From assembly GCF_002994635.1 (NCBI RefSeq), contig NZ_PVNL01000092.1:62001-126000 (forward strand): 64,000 bases of DNA, written 5' to 3'. Below are positions 8,534 to 17,225 of this stretch, in pieces. The notes beneath the pieces are model-generated. The model was not told the DNA's origin. It worked only from the letters and a program-made list of their open reading frames with translations, and did no database searches. Source of the DNA: Enhygromyxa salina (GTDB lineage: Bacteria > Myxococcota_A > Polyangia > Nannocystales > Nannocystaceae). Position 1 is the first letter of the stretch. Each line of letters starts with the position of its first letter. Position numbers and translations under genes: made by a program.

Positions 8534-9657
8534 GAAGCCGCTCCCTCTCCCTCGTCTGGCTGGTCGGGCTTCTCGGGCTGGCCATACGTGCGCAGCCGGG
8601 CCACGCCGCCGTCCGGGAAGGTCTCGAGCCGCACGTGAGTGAACGGGCCGCGGGCCTCGAGCTCGCTGATGAACTCGCGGCGATCGGGGCCCAGCGGGTG
8701 CTCGGCGAAGATCCGCTGCCAGCGATCCGCGGCGATCGACGAGGGCGGCAGCACCTCGTGCCAGCCACCGTGCGAGCGGTCTTGGCCGAGCAGATCGGCC
8801 AGCCGTGCCCCAGGCGCGTGGACTCCCCACAGCGAGCAGCGCTGGGCGTGGTTGCCGTGAAAGTGACCAGTGTCGACCTCGATCAACCGCAGGCTCCCGG
8901 GCGCGCCGAGCTCGAGCAGGATCCAGTCGTGACCGGGCCCGCGCTTGCGTCGGGTCTCCCAGCCGCCGCCCATGTACGTCGAGCGACCGGGCGCGATCAG
9001 GTTGTTCATCGGCGCGAAGAACATGTCGCTGCAGGCCAGGGCCCGGCCGCCGTTGCGCAGCGCGGCCAGATCCACGTCGCCGCCGGCGAGGTCGGGATGG
9101 ACAGCTTGGTCGGGCTGGCGATCCCAGCTGGGGATCACCCGGCCCATGGCGCGCAGTCGGGCCACGCCGCCGTCGGGGGTGATCGTCAGGCGCAGGTGGG
9201 TGATCGGGCGTGCCTCGGTGATCGTGAACAAGTTGTGGCTGCCGGGCGCCAGGGCGGACTGCTCGAGCACCGGAAACCACTGATCGGCATCAGGTCCAGG
9301 CAGGGCGTCGAGTGAGCGGGCGTCGGGGCAGTGGCACGCGTCGACCCGCGCGAGCGGGGCGTGGTTGCCGAGGAAGTGGCTGGTGTCGAGATTGAGCGCG
9401 CGCAGCTGCCCGCGCACGCCCAGCTGGATCACGCACCAATCTTCACCGACCGATCGACGCCGCCGGCTCTCCCAGCCGTCCATCCACTTGCCGCGCTCGG
9501 TGTAGCGATCGGGTTCGAAGATCGCCGGGGTCGGCGTGAGCAGGTTCGCGGCCTCGGCGAAGAACTCGTTGCTGCAGCCGAGCACGTGGGCGCCGAAGCT
9601 GGCGCTGGCGAGATCGACGAGGGCGGGGAAGCTAGGGGCGGGCGGGGCGGTGATCAT
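8530..9657 (-). CDS. alc: Allantoicase
   Basis: Allantoicase of 375 residues, hydrolysing allantoate to ureidoglycolate and urea. Two similar jelly-roll repeats are visible: CSNEFFAEAANLLTP..WMDGWESRRRR..DTSHFLGNHA in the first half, and CSDMFFAPMNNLIAP..MGGGWETRRKR..DTGHFHGNHA in the second. This is the hallmark of the family. The length is slightly over the usual 330-350. Translation is coupled at both ends: ATGA with allB upstream and GTGA with uraD downstream. Confidence 0.96.
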   Translation of the reverse strand: MITAPPAPSFPALVDLASASFGAHVLGCSNEFFAEAANLLTPTPAIFEPDRYTERGKWMDGWESRRRRSVGEDWCVIQLGVRGQLRALNLDTSHFLGNHAPLARVDACHCPDARSLDALPGPDADQWFPVLEQSALAPGSHNLFTITEARPITHLRLTITPDGGVARLRAMGRVIPSWDRQPDQAVHPDLAGGDVDLAALRNGGRALACSDMFFAPMNNLIAPGRSTYMGGGWETRRKRGPGHDWILLELGAPGSLRLIEVDTGHFHGNHAQRCSLWGVHAPGARLADLLGQDRSHGGWHEVLPPSSIAADRWQRIFAEHPLGPDRREFISELEARGPFTHVRLETFPDGGVARLRTYGQPEKPDQPDEGEGAAS

Positions 9658-11012
9658 GAGGTGCGAAGCAGCGGGCGACCGCGGGGGGCCGCGGCGAACG
9701 GGGGGATGCGATCTTCAGCGTAGATCAGCTGGCCGCGCAACCATGTGCGGTGGATCCGTCCGCGCACGCGTCGGCCGAGCCACGGCGAGACCTTGTGGCG
9801 AAAGTGCAGGTGCTCGGGGCCAACGGTGAATTCGTGATCGGGATCAAACGCGAACAGATCGGCGTCGTGGCCCCGGGCGATCGCGCCCTTGTGACCGGCG
9901 AGCCCGGTCATGCGTGCAGGGGCGACGCTCATCCACTCGACGACCGAGCGAAGCTCGACGCCGCGCCGCGCCGCCTCGGCCCACACGCTCGACAGCCCGA
10001 GCGAGAGCGAGGCGATGCCGCCCCACGCCTGCGTGAAGCCGCCGGCCTTGAGGTCGGGTGTGCACGGCGAGTGATCGGTGACGACGAGATCGATGACACC
10101 CTCGCGCAGCGCGGCCCACAGCCCCTCGCGGTTGTCGGCCTCGCGCACTGGCGGCGCGCACTTGAACAGGGTCGCGTCGTGCGGGACCTCTTCGGCGCAC
10201 AGGCACAGGTAGTGGGGGCAGGTCTCGACGGTGATCGGCAGGCCCTCGGCCCGAGCCGCGCGCAGCATCGGGATCGCGCTGGCGGCCGAGAGGTGGACGA
10301 TGTGCACGGCGCAGCCGGTCTCGCGGCACAGCCGGATCAGCAGGGCGATCGCGGCCTCCTCCCACGCGGCCGGGCGGGCGTGCAGCCAGGACTCATAGCG
10401 ACCGGGATCCAGGCTCGAGCTGTCGGGCGCGGGACCCTCGATCTCGGCGTGGGCCAACAGCGGGATCTTGGCGGTAGCGAGGGCGACCATCGCCTCGCGC
10501 AGGGTCGCCTCGTCGCTGGCGGGGAACTCGTCGATCCCCGAGTCACACAGGAACGCCTTGGCGCCCAGGATCCCGCGCGCAGCCAGACCCGGGAGCTCAC
10601 CCGCGTTGCCCGGGACCACGCCGCCCCAGAACCCCGCGTCGATCCACAGGCAGCCGCGGCAGTCGGCCAGCTTGGCCTCCAGGCCCGCGACCGTGGTGGT
10701 CACGGGCAGGCAGTTGAGCGGCATGTCGACGAGGGTCGTGACGCCCCCGGCCGCGGCCGCGGCGGTGGCGGTGTCGAACCCCTCCCAGTGGGTGCGGCCG
10801 GGCTGGTTGACGTGGACATGGCAGTCGACCAGACCGGGCAGCAGCGCGAGCTCGCCGAGATCCTCGCGCGGGAGGCCGGTGGGGACGGCCGCGAGCTCGA
10901 CGACGTCGAGAATTTGATCGCCCTCGATGATGACCCCCGCTGGCCCGACGCCATCGGGGGTCATGACGCGCTCGCTGGTGATGACGTGGCGATCGCTAGG
11001 TTGGGTGCTCAT
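9654..11012 (-). CDS. allB: Allantoinase
   Basis: Zinc amidohydrolase of about 452 residues turning allantoin into allantoate. Metal ligands are in place: GLVDCHVHVNQPG (HxH), GAKAFL (the bridging lysine), LLAHAEIEG, VHIVHLSAAS and VVTDHSPC (Asp). The start ATG at 11012 is one base beyond the puuD stop and gives MSTQPSDRHVITS; codons upstream of it belong to the overlapping frame of puuD. The domain order is that of cyclic amidohydrolases. The gene sits between puuD and alc in the operon, as the pathway requires. Confidence 0.96.
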   Translation of the reverse strand: MSTQPSDRHVITSERVMTPDGVGPAGVIIEGDQILDVVELAAVPTGLPREDLGELALLPGLVDCHVHVNQPGRTHWEGFDTATAAAAAGGVTTLVDMPLNCLPVTTTVAGLEAKLADCRGCLWIDAGFWGGVVPGNAGELPGLAARGILGAKAFLCDSGIDEFPASDEATLREAMVALATAKIPLLAHAEIEGPAPDSSSLDPGRYESWLHARPAAWEEAAIALLIRLCRETGCAVHIVHLSAASAIPMLRAARAEGLPITVETCPHYLCLCAEEVPHDATLFKCAPPVREADNREGLWAALREGVIDLVVTDHSPCTPDLKAGGFTQAWGGIASLSLGLSSVWAEAARRGVELRSVVEWMSVAPARMTGLAGHKGAIARGHDADLFAFDPDHEFTVGPEHLHFRHKVSPWLGRRVRGRIHRTWLRGQLIYAEDRIPPFAAAPRGRPLLRTS

Positions 11013-11013
11013 G

Positions 11014-12222
11014 TCAGGGGAGGGGGGCGACCGCGTTGACGTTTGCGCCCTGGGCGATCCAGGCCGCGATGATCTCGCGCTCTTCATCGGTCATCTGGGT
11101 TTGATTGGCCAGCGGCATGGTCCGGGCGATCACGACCACGCTGTTGATGCGCGGGGCCAGGCGCGCGATGTGCTTGGGATCGTCGAACATGACCCCCTGC
11201 GGGGCGGCCTTGTAGGCGGCGTGGGTCGGCGCCGCGGAGTGACAGGTCACGCAGCGATTCCCGACGATCGTGCGCACCTCTTCAAACGCGACGGGGCGGT
11301 AGTCCGCGTAGCTCTTGGGCTTGGTCACGAACGCCAGCGCGAGCATGGCCACGGCCGCGGCCGGCAGCAGCCACACGTTGGAGACCCCGCGCCCGCGCAG
11401 GTTGAACCAGTGGCGGGTCCCCCCGCCGATCAGCGACAGCGCCGCGAGGATCACCCAGCTCCACGCGTGGCCGTAGGTGAACGGAAAGTGGTTGCTGATC
11501 ATGATGAACAGCACCGGGAGCGTCATGTAGTTGTTGTGGAGCGAGCGCTGGCCCGCGTCGTGGTTCCACTTGGGATCGGGCGGTGTGCCAGCGACCATCG
11601 CCGCGACGGTCTTGCGCTGGTTGGGGATGATCACGAAGAACACGTTGGCCGCCATCATGGTCCCGAGCATGGCGCCCACGTGAATGTAGGCCGCGCGGCT
11701 GCCAAAGGTCGTGAACAGGCCATAGGCGACGCCGGTCATGGCCGCGAAGCCGAGCAGCGCGAACACCCCGGTCATCCGGCCCAGCGGCGAGCGGCAGGCG
11801 AGGTCGTAGGCCAGCCAGCCCAGGACCAGCGAGCCCACGCCGATCCCGACCGCGACCGCTGGCGTCAGCTCGCGGACCGCCGCGTCGACCAAAAACTGAT
11901 CGCTGTCGAGGTAGTAGACCAAGGTCAACAACAGGGCGCCCGTGATCCAGGTCAGGTACGCCTCCCACTTGAACCAGTGCAGGACCTTGGGCAGCTGCTC
12001 GGGCGCGACCTTGTACTTGAGCACCCGATAGAAGTGCCCGCCGTGGATCGACCACAGCTCGCCGTCGACCCCGTCGCCGCCGACCCCATCCGGGTGCTCG
12101 GGCGCCCTTATGTGGTTGTTGAGCCAGTTGAAGTAAAAAGACGTCCCGATCCAGGCCGCGCCGAAGATCAGGTGGGCCCAGCGGACCACGAGCTCGAGCC
12201 AGTCGATGGCGTAGGTTCCCAT
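11014..12222 (-). CDS. puuD: Membrane urate hydroxylase with C-terminal cytochrome c (PuuD type)
   Basis: First gene of the urate operon, 402 residues. About eight membrane helices (e.g. LVVRWAHLIFGAAWIGTSFYF near the N-terminus) form the PuuD/DUF989 urate oxidase domain. A C-terminal cytochrome c domain follows, with heme motif CVTCH (about residue 328) and a distal TMPLANQTQMTDEER segment that would supply the Met ligand. PuuD-type enzymes oxidise urate to 5-hydroxyisourate and pass electrons to cytochrome c rather than making peroxide. It replaces soluble uricase here. The allB start follows after a one-base gap. Confidence 0.95.
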   Translation of the reverse strand: MGTYAIDWLELVVRWAHLIFGAAWIGTSFYFNWLNNHIRAPEHPDGVGGDGVDGELWSIHGGHFYRVLKYKVAPEQLPKVLHWFKWEAYLTWITGALLLTLVYYLDSDQFLVDAAVRELTPAVAVGIGVGSLVLGWLAYDLACRSPLGRMTGVFALLGFAAMTGVAYGLFTTFGSRAAYIHVGAMLGTMMAANVFFVIIPNQRKTVAAMVAGTPPDPKWNHDAGQRSLHNNYMTLPVLFIMISNHFPFTYGHAWSWVILAALSLIGGGTRHWFNLRGRGVSNVWLLPAAAVAMLALAFVTKPKSYADYRPVAFEEVRTIVGNRCVTCHSAAPTHAAYKAAPQGVMFDDPKHIARLAPRINSVVVIARTMPLANQTQMTDEEREIIAAWIAQGANVNAVAPLP

Positions 12223-12291
12223 GCGCGTGGGTGGGATGATTACACGAGTTCAGGCAGCTTTGGGCGCCCCAGGCTGGTCTCAGGCTGTTAT

Positions 12292-12359
12292 CAGCTCGGG
12301 CGAGCCTCCTCGCCCGCTTGCATGCGCCATTCGTGAACTGGGTCACCGATGGGCAGCGA
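12292..12359. repeat. Dispersed hairpin repeat, copy A
   Basis: About 68 bases: CAGCTCGGGCGAG, a GGCGAG/CTCGCC-type hairpin, CGCTTGCATGCGCCATTCG, then CTGGGTCACCGATGGGCAGCGA. It matches 23433-23499 over nearly its whole length. Located between the start of puuD and the end of the CoA-binding gene, so it does not interrupt a gene. Confidence 0.7.
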
Positions 12360-12800
12360 CTACATCTGACGGTGCTCGGCGAGCGTGCAGCGATCCTGAA
12401 CGACCTCGATCCCGGCGGCGATCAGCTGCGCGGCGACCTCGTCGTTGCGGATCCCGAGCTGAAACCACACGACTCGAGGTGCCGGCTGCATGCCGAGGAG
12501 ATCGTCGAGGTGTTGGGGCAGGGCGCGCGGGGCACGAAACACGTCGACGATGTCGATCGGCTCGCCCAGACTCGACCCCAGACCAGACAGGTTGGGCTCG
12601 AAGCGCGCACCCCAGCGTGACTCGCCCACGTGCAGAGGGTTGACCGGGATGATCCGGTAGCCGACCGAGTGCAGGTAGTCGGGCACGTAGTAGGCCGGGC
12701 GCTCGGGCTCGAGCGAGGCGCCGAGCACCGCGATGGTCTTCGCCTGGGCCAAGATCTCGCGGACGCGCTCGGTGCTGCGAACCTCGCCGACGACGCTCAT
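12360..12800 (-). CDS. CoA-binding domain protein (YccU family)
   Basis: Protein of 146 residues with a Rossmann CoA-binding fold. It shows KTIAVLGASLEPERPAYYVP and GYRIIPVNPLHVGE for the first strands and VDVFRAPRALPQHLDDLL in the middle. The family ending VVWFQLGIRNDEVA..GIEVVQDRC follows, with the conserved late Cys. The length is typical. The ATG at 12800 overlaps the stop of the upstream membrane/zinc-ribbon gene (ATGA), implying co-translation. The biochemical role of this family is not settled; it binds CoA-like nucleotides. The stop lies at the edge of repeat copy A. Confidence 0.9.
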   Translation of the reverse strand: MSVVGEVRSTERVREILAQAKTIAVLGASLEPERPAYYVPDYLHSVGYRIIPVNPLHVGESRWGARFEPNLSGLGSSLGEPIDIVDVFRAPRALPQHLDDLLGMQPAPRVVWFQLGIRNDEVAAQLIAAGIEVVQDRCTLAEHRQM

Positions 12801-13546
12801 GTCTGACCCCATCCGCCAGGACCCTGTTGCCCCTGTGGTCCTGGAGGCTGGCCCCAGTGGCCCGGTTGGTTGACCGGCGGCTGCTGAGCTTGGGGATAGT
12901 GGTGGTGCTGCGGGGACGGGTGGTGCGGGTGCGGGGCTGCGTACTGGGGTGGCTGAGCCGCGTACTGGGGCGGTGGCGTGTACTGGGGCTGCGACCACGC
13001 CTGCTGACCCCACGCGCCTTCGGCTTGCTGCCAGTTGGGCTGAGTCGGCGCGTGGGTTTTTACTCGGGCGTTGCAGTAGGGGCAGGTGAGCTGCTCACCC
13101 TCGAACACGATCTGATTGCCCAATGACCCACCGCAGCTCTGGCAGCGCTCGGCGATCTGGCCCCCGCGTGACAGCCGATCGAGCCGCAGGTAGCGACCGC
13201 TCGGCCGGTGCATGACGAGCGGGAGCTGATACTTGGCGATGTCGCGGTTGAGCAGGGCCTGGGCCTCCGCGGGGGTCTTGCCGATGTGGGCGCCGAGCTC
13301 GTTGATCGAGAACGCGTCGTGCGAGCGGACGAAGCCGACCATCTGCTCCTCCAGGGCGGTGCGCCGCTGGCTGAGCAGACCGTTGCGGAGCAGCAGGCCA
13401 CCCGGCGCGCCGAACATCACCGCGAGCATCACCAGCCCGGCGACGGCGCTCCCGTTCCCCTCGAACGCGGCGAACGGGATCGCCACCACGAACAGCCCGC
13501 CCGGTATGAGCAGCAGCGAACCGAGCACCTTGAGCAGGGTGTGCAC
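12797..13546 (-). CDS. Membrane protein with winged-helix-like segment, zinc ribbon and Gln/Pro-rich tail
   Basis: Protein of 249 residues. It has two N-terminal membrane helices (LLKVLGSLLLIPGGLFVVAI and GLVMLAVMFGAPGGLLL). A PCI/winged-helix-like region follows (about 60-120; SINELGAHIGKTPAEAQALL), then a zinc ribbon (CQSCGG..LTCPYCNARV, about 133-162). The last 85 residues are rich in Gln, Pro, His and Tyr (GWGQQAWSQPQYTPPPQY). The layout recalls other myxobacterial membrane proteins with a cytoplasmic zinc ribbon, which have no known function. Translation is coupled to the CoA-binding gene by a 4-base overlap. Confidence 0.8.
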   Translation of the reverse strand: MHTLLKVLGSLLLIPGGLFVVAIPFAAFEGNGSAVAGLVMLAVMFGAPGGLLLRNGLLSQRRTALEEQMVGFVRSHDAFSINELGAHIGKTPAEAQALLNRDIAKYQLPLVMHRPSGRYLRLDRLSRGGQIAERCQSCGGSLGNQIVFEGEQLTCPYCNARVKTHAPTQPNWQQAEGAWGQQAWSQPQYTPPPQYAAQPPQYAAPHPHHPSPQHHHYPQAQQPPVNQPGHWGQPPGPQGQQGPGGWGQT

Positions 13547-13577
13547 GTCCGCAGCTTACCAGCTCGAGAACTAATTT

Positions 13578-13647
13578 CAGCTCGGGCGAGGCTCCTCACC
13601 CGAGCTGATACCTGCAAGCGGGCGAGGAGCCTCGCCCGAGCTGAAAA
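13578..13647. repeat. Dispersed hairpin repeat, copy B (back-to-back pair)
   Basis: Two head units facing each other. The first is a hairpin with 9-bp arms (CAGCTCGGG 13578-13586 / CCCGAGCTG 13599-13607). The second is the reverse complement form (CAAGCGGGCGAGGAGCCTCG then CCCGAGCTG) ending near 13643. It lies between two minus-strand genes and could also act as a terminator. Confidence 0.65.
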
Positions 13648-13657
13648 CAAAGCAGCC

Positions 13658-14305
13658 TCAGCTTTGGGTGACTTCGATCGTGCCAGGCCCGCCGGCCGTG
13701 CTGTCGAGGCTGATGTACAGGGTCTGGCCCTCGGCCAGCTCGATGTTCAGGCTCGGCGTGGGCACACAGTCGGCTGGGACATACGGGAAGCAGTCGTAGG
13801 TGTCGAATTCGAGCAGCCAGCCGTCGATGCTGGGGGCGACGAGCTCGAAGTCGAAGGTCCCCGCCGACGGCGCGGTGAACTGGTAGACGGCGTCGGGGCC
13901 GGAGCCGGACTGCGAGCCGCAGGTTGACGTGAAGGTGTTGCCTGCGTCGGTGAGGTCGATCGGGTTGCTGCCGACGCTCAAGACCGCGGACTCGTTCGAC
14001 TCGGGGCACACGGGGGGCCCGCCGTAGTCGGCCCCGCCCTCCTCGAAGGTCTCTTGGGTGTCACCGTCGCCGTCGCCGAGGGTCGTGCCGCTCTCGGTCT
14101 CGGCGCTGGTCGTCGCGGCGTTGGTCTCGCTGTCGCCCGGGTCGCCCGGCTCCGTGCACCCGAGCAAGCTCAAGCCCGCCGCGAGCGCGACCGTGGAGAT
14201 CCTCTGCGTGGTCGGGGCGGGCACGGCCGCGAGTGGGACCTCGCAGAACGGGCAGCTGAGCGAGTCGGCGCGGACGTGTCGATGGCAACCTGAACAAGGA
14301 ATCAT
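13658..14305 (-). CDS. Zinc-ribbon N-terminus plus secreted domain, hypothetical
   Basis: About 215 residues from ATG 14305 (CGGGAA upstream; ATG 14329 is an alternative). The N-terminus is a treble-clef/zinc ribbon, MIPCSGCHRHVRADSLSCPF then CEVP. A hydrophobic helix follows (STVALAAGLSLLGC, lipobox-like but about 45 residues in), then a Thr/Asp linker with GDGDGD. A C-terminal beta-rich domain (YQFTAPSAGTFDFELVAPSI, ISLDSTAGGPGTIEVTQS) resembles the pre-peptidase/PPC fold. This layout, with a cytoplasmic CxxC..CxxC and a membrane helix leading to an exported domain, is one I associate with myxobacteria. Its role is unknown. Confidence 0.75.
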   Translation of the reverse strand: MIPCSGCHRHVRADSLSCPFCEVPLAAVPAPTTQRISTVALAAGLSLLGCTEPGDPGDSETNAATTSAETESGTTLGDGDGDTQETFEEGGADYGGPPVCPESNESAVLSVGSNPIDLTDAGNTFTSTCGSQSGSGPDAVYQFTAPSAGTFDFELVAPSIDGWLLEFDTYDCFPYVPADCVPTPSLNIELAEGQTLYISLDSTAGGPGTIEVTQS

Positions 14306-14330
14306 TTCCCGATCGTAGCAGGCTTTCATC

Positions 14331-14360
14331 CGCTCGGGCCAGGCTTCTGGCCCGCTTGCG
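14331..14360. repeat. Dispersed hairpin repeat, diverged copy C
   Basis: CGCTCGGGCCAGGCTTCTGG then CCCGCTTGCGG. Stem CGGGCCA (14335-14341) / TGGCCCG (14348-14354). It matches the head of copies A and D with compensating changes that keep the stem. It is also placed as a terminator for the minus-strand membrane gene. Confidence 0.6.
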
Positions 14361-14404
14361 GGCAGCTTTTTGTACTGGATCGCTCGTGGGGAGGGGAGCG
14401 AAAG

Positions 14405-16345
14405 TCAGTAGTGCCATGAGTATGCGTTCTCGATCACGAAGTCGCGCGGATGCGGGGCGGGGATTCGGATGAACCCGACTCGGTCGTGCTCGACCGGCTC
14501 TAGCTCGATCTGACAGTCCGGCTTGCAGCGCAAGGTGGGCATGTAGTGGTAGCGCAGGACCACGTCCTCGTTGGTGGGGGTCCCGGTGACGGCGATCCGG
14601 TTGACGCTGGCGTCGACGCGGCCGGGGCCGTCGAGCAGGGCGATCTTCACGTTGACCCGGTACACGATCATGCCATTGACGAAGCCCTCGCGGGTCAGCA
14701 GGCGCGGGTGTTTCTCCCACCACGGGTGCAGCTCGGCCTTGGGCACGATCACCCAGCCGACCGCGTAGGTCTGCAAGTAGCGCTCGAACGCGGCGGGGTC
14801 ATAGGGGGGCGGGCCCGCGCGGCGAAACCAGTTTGCGTCGCTGTGCTCGATGTTGCGGACCCTGAATCCGCCCAAGATCTGCGCGTTCGTGCGGGCCATC
14901 AGGTACTCGCCCTGGACCTGATCGGTGACCAGCCAGCGCGACTGTCCGTCGTCGTGTTGGTCGACCCACGCGATCAGCTGCTCCCAGTCGTCCTGCTGAT
15001 CGTAGCGGTAGCTGGGCGTGTAGGCGTGGCCGAGGGTGTTCATGAGGATCTCGACGCCGTCCTCGACCTTCTGGGTGGGCGTCATCGATGGCGCAAAGAA
15101 GTAGGCGGCGTCGCGGACCAACAGCAGGGTCGCGAGCGTGGCCAGGATCAGCATCAGCGCGGGCCCGGGTCGACCGGTCGCGCGGTCACGCCACGGTCGG
15201 GCGCTCAGGGTCTGCGCGAGCCACCAGCCGGCCGGGATCGTCAGCGCGAACCCAAGCGGGAGCGCGTGGCGGTACGGCTGGATCTGCGCGGCCGGGGTGT
15301 AGCCGCCCAGGTAGGTCAGCGCCGCCATGCTGACGATCAGGACCATGAACGGGAGCCAGCGGCGGTCCGCGAGGCGCCGCCAGCTTCGCAGCGCGAACAC
15401 GGTCGCGCCGAGGGCCAGCACCCGCACGCTGGTGTGCAGGCCGATCATGCCCTGGGTGCTGGTGTCGTGGAGCAGCCCGAGCAGGTCGTAGACCAGGAAC
15501 TCGAGGCCGCCCTGCTCGTAGAACGCCGAGTCCAAAATGTAGCGGAAGAACTTCAGCGCGGTCCGAAGCCACCACAGGTTGGCGGCCAGGGTGAGCCCGG
15601 CGATGCCCCAGGTGATCGCGTGCTCAGCCCGACTCAGATCCCGCTCGACCCAGGCGGCGCGCAGGTACAGCGCCAGCATCGGGGCCACGAGGATGAAGAA
15701 GATGTACGGGTGCATGAGGTGACCGACCGCCATGCACAGGCCGCACGCGAGCGCGAGCGCGGGCCGCCGATCCTCGAGCCACCGGTAGAACAGCGCCAGC
15801 GGCAGCAGGGCGAAGTACGACACCTGCACGTAGGTGATCGTGCCGATGAACCACATCCAGTGAGTGAACGAGTCGAACGACCACAGCAGCACGCACAGCG
15901 CGGTGCTCGTGAGCGCCGGCCAGCGAGCAAACCCGAACACGCGCGCGGCCGCGTACACGACAACGGGCATGCTCAGGTGCACGGCCAGCACGTAGCCGTT
16001 GTAGGCCCGGCCCTGGCCGACGCCGAGCTTGGTCAGCGCGTGGGTCCACAGCTCCCAGCCCTTGACGTCGGCGTCGAACAGCACGCCGTTGGGCGCCCCC
16101 GCGAGCAGTTGCACGTCGTAGACCCAGTGCTGGCCGAACTGCGTCAGGCCCTCGAGCACGTGGCGCACCTGGTTGGCGTGGGTCGCGAAGTCGCCGCGCG
16201 TGAACGGGTGCTCCGGGAGCGGAAGCGCGGTCGCAAAGAAGTACTTCACCAGCGCCACGTGGACGCCGAGCACGACCAGCGCCGCGAGCAAAAACGGGAT
16301 GTGCGCGAGGACCCGGAGCTGCGAGCGCGCGGGGGACTCGCTCAC
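14405..16345 (-). CDS. Large polytopic membrane protein, GT-C glycosyltransferase-like
   Basis: About 646 residues from a GTG at 16345 that overlaps the UbiA stop (GTGA); codons upstream belong to the overlapping frame of the UbiA gene. Ten or more membrane helices fill the first 430 residues (LAHIPFLLAALVVLGVHVAL, WPALTSTALCVLLW, LALACGLCMAVGHLMHPYIF). After them comes a soluble C-terminal domain of about 210 residues (VEDGVEILMNTLGHAYTP, GWVIVPKAELHPWW). An early loop with TRGDFATHANQVRH has the acidic residue expected in GT-C enzymes that use lipid-linked sugars. Overall it resembles YfhO/DUF6541-like membrane proteins. The exact substrate cannot be told. Confidence 0.75.
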   Translation of the reverse strand: MSESPARSQLRVLAHIPFLLAALVVLGVHVALVKYFFATALPLPEHPFTRGDFATHANQVRHVLEGLTQFGQHWVYDVQLLAGAPNGVLFDADVKGWELWTHALTKLGVGQGRAYNGYVLAVHLSMPVVVYAAARVFGFARWPALTSTALCVLLWSFDSFTHWMWFIGTITYVQVSYFALLPLALFYRWLEDRRPALALACGLCMAVGHLMHPYIFFILVAPMLALYLRAAWVERDLSRAEHAITWGIAGLTLAANLWWLRTALKFFRYILDSAFYEQGGLEFLVYDLLGLLHDTSTQGMIGLHTSVRVLALGATVFALRSWRRLADRRWLPFMVLIVSMAALTYLGGYTPAAQIQPYRHALPLGFALTIPAGWWLAQTLSARPWRDRATGRPGPALMLILATLATLLLVRDAAYFFAPSMTPTQKVEDGVEILMNTLGHAYTPSYRYDQQDDWEQLIAWVDQHDDGQSRWLVTDQVQGEYLMARTNAQILGGFRVRNIEHSDANWFRRAGPPPYDPAAFERYLQTYAVGWVIVPKAELHPWWEKHPRLLTREGFVNGMIVYRVNVKIALLDGPGRVDASVNRIAVTGTPTNEDVVLRYHYMPTLRCKPDCQIELEPVEHDRVGFIRIPAPHPRDFVIENAYSWHY

Positions 16346-17151
16346 TGGCCGCCCCCGAAGTACACGAACGCGGCCTCGGCCAGGAACGCCAGCCCGAGGC
16401 TGAGCCGGACCTGATTCCAGTAGCGATCGACCTGGTCGAGCCGCAGGGGGATCAGCGCGGCGACCAGCGGCAGCGGGGCGATCCACCAGCTGAAGCACGC
16501 GCCCGCGTAGAGCCCGGCGACCACCATCAGCGCGCGGGCCAGCGCGTGGGCGCGCGGGCGACCCAGGACCACCGCCGTGGTCCGCACGCCCGCGGTCTTG
16601 TCGGCGTCGTGATCCCGCATGACCTGGATCGACTCGAACACGCCCGAGAACAGGCCGAGCTGACCGAGCAGCAGCCAGCCCTCGGGGTGGCCCGGCGCGA
16701 GGCCGACCAGCGGCATCGCCACGCCCCACGCGATCATGGCGGCGACATCCAAAAACGGCACGCGCTTGAGCCCGGCCGAGTAGGCCCAGCACACCCCGCC
16801 GCCAGCCACGAGCGCGAGCAGCAGCCCGCCGCCCCACCACAGCGCCATCGCCACGAGCACGGCCAGCAACCCGAGCTGGGCGGCCAAGCCCGCGCCCAGG
16901 TGCCCGGCCAGGTACGCGTTCTTGGTCTGATCCTTGGCGGCCGAGGCCAGGTCGTCGTCGAGGTCGTACCAGTCGTTGTTGAGGTACACGAGCAGGTTGA
17001 GCACGAACGCGAACACCCCTCGAATCACAACCTCGGGCCAGCTCAGGTGACAGGCCACCGCGATCGCCAGCGCGCCCGCGATGTTGGCCATCTCGAGCCG
17101 GCGCAGGCGGAAGCTCGCCACGTCGATCAGGATCTTGAGGACGGGCGGCAT
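16342..17151 (-). CDS. UbiA-family prenyltransferase
   Basis: Integral membrane prenyltransferase of 269 residues, with nine likely helices. Both aspartate-rich motifs are present: NNDWYDLDDD in the first cytoplasmic loop and RDHDADKTAGVRT in the second. These bind Mg-diphosphate of an isoprenyl donor. The start ATG at 17151 gives MPPVLKILIDVASFRLRRLE. It sits between a geranylgeranyl-reductase-like flavoprotein and a polytopic membrane protein, so the product is probably a saturated prenyl lipid or quinone-like compound rather than ubiquinone. That is inferred from neighbours only. Confidence 0.9.
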   Translation of the reverse strand: MPPVLKILIDVASFRLRRLEMANIAGALAIAVACHLSWPEVVIRGVFAFVLNLLVYLNNDWYDLDDDLASAAKDQTKNAYLAGHLGAGLAAQLGLLAVLVAMALWWGGGLLLALVAGGGVCWAYSAGLKRVPFLDVAAMIAWGVAMPLVGLAPGHPEGWLLLGQLGLFSGVFESIQVMRDHDADKTAGVRTTAVVLGRPRAHALARALMVVAGLYAGACFSWWIAPLPLVAALIPLRLDQVDRYWNQVRLSLGLAFLAEAAFVYFGGGQ

Positions 17152-17225
17152 CGAGGAGCTCGGATGGTCACACACTCCCGCGCCCCTGAGAACACCGCCG
17201 CAGCCGCCGCAAGGGCGAGCTCGGA

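Noticed and set aside
14546..16414. Plus-strand open frame of over 600 codons opposite the membrane gene
   Set aside because: It is the antisense of a gene with clear helices; the protein is Arg/Gln/His-rich with no domain, as expected for shadow frames in high-GC DNA.
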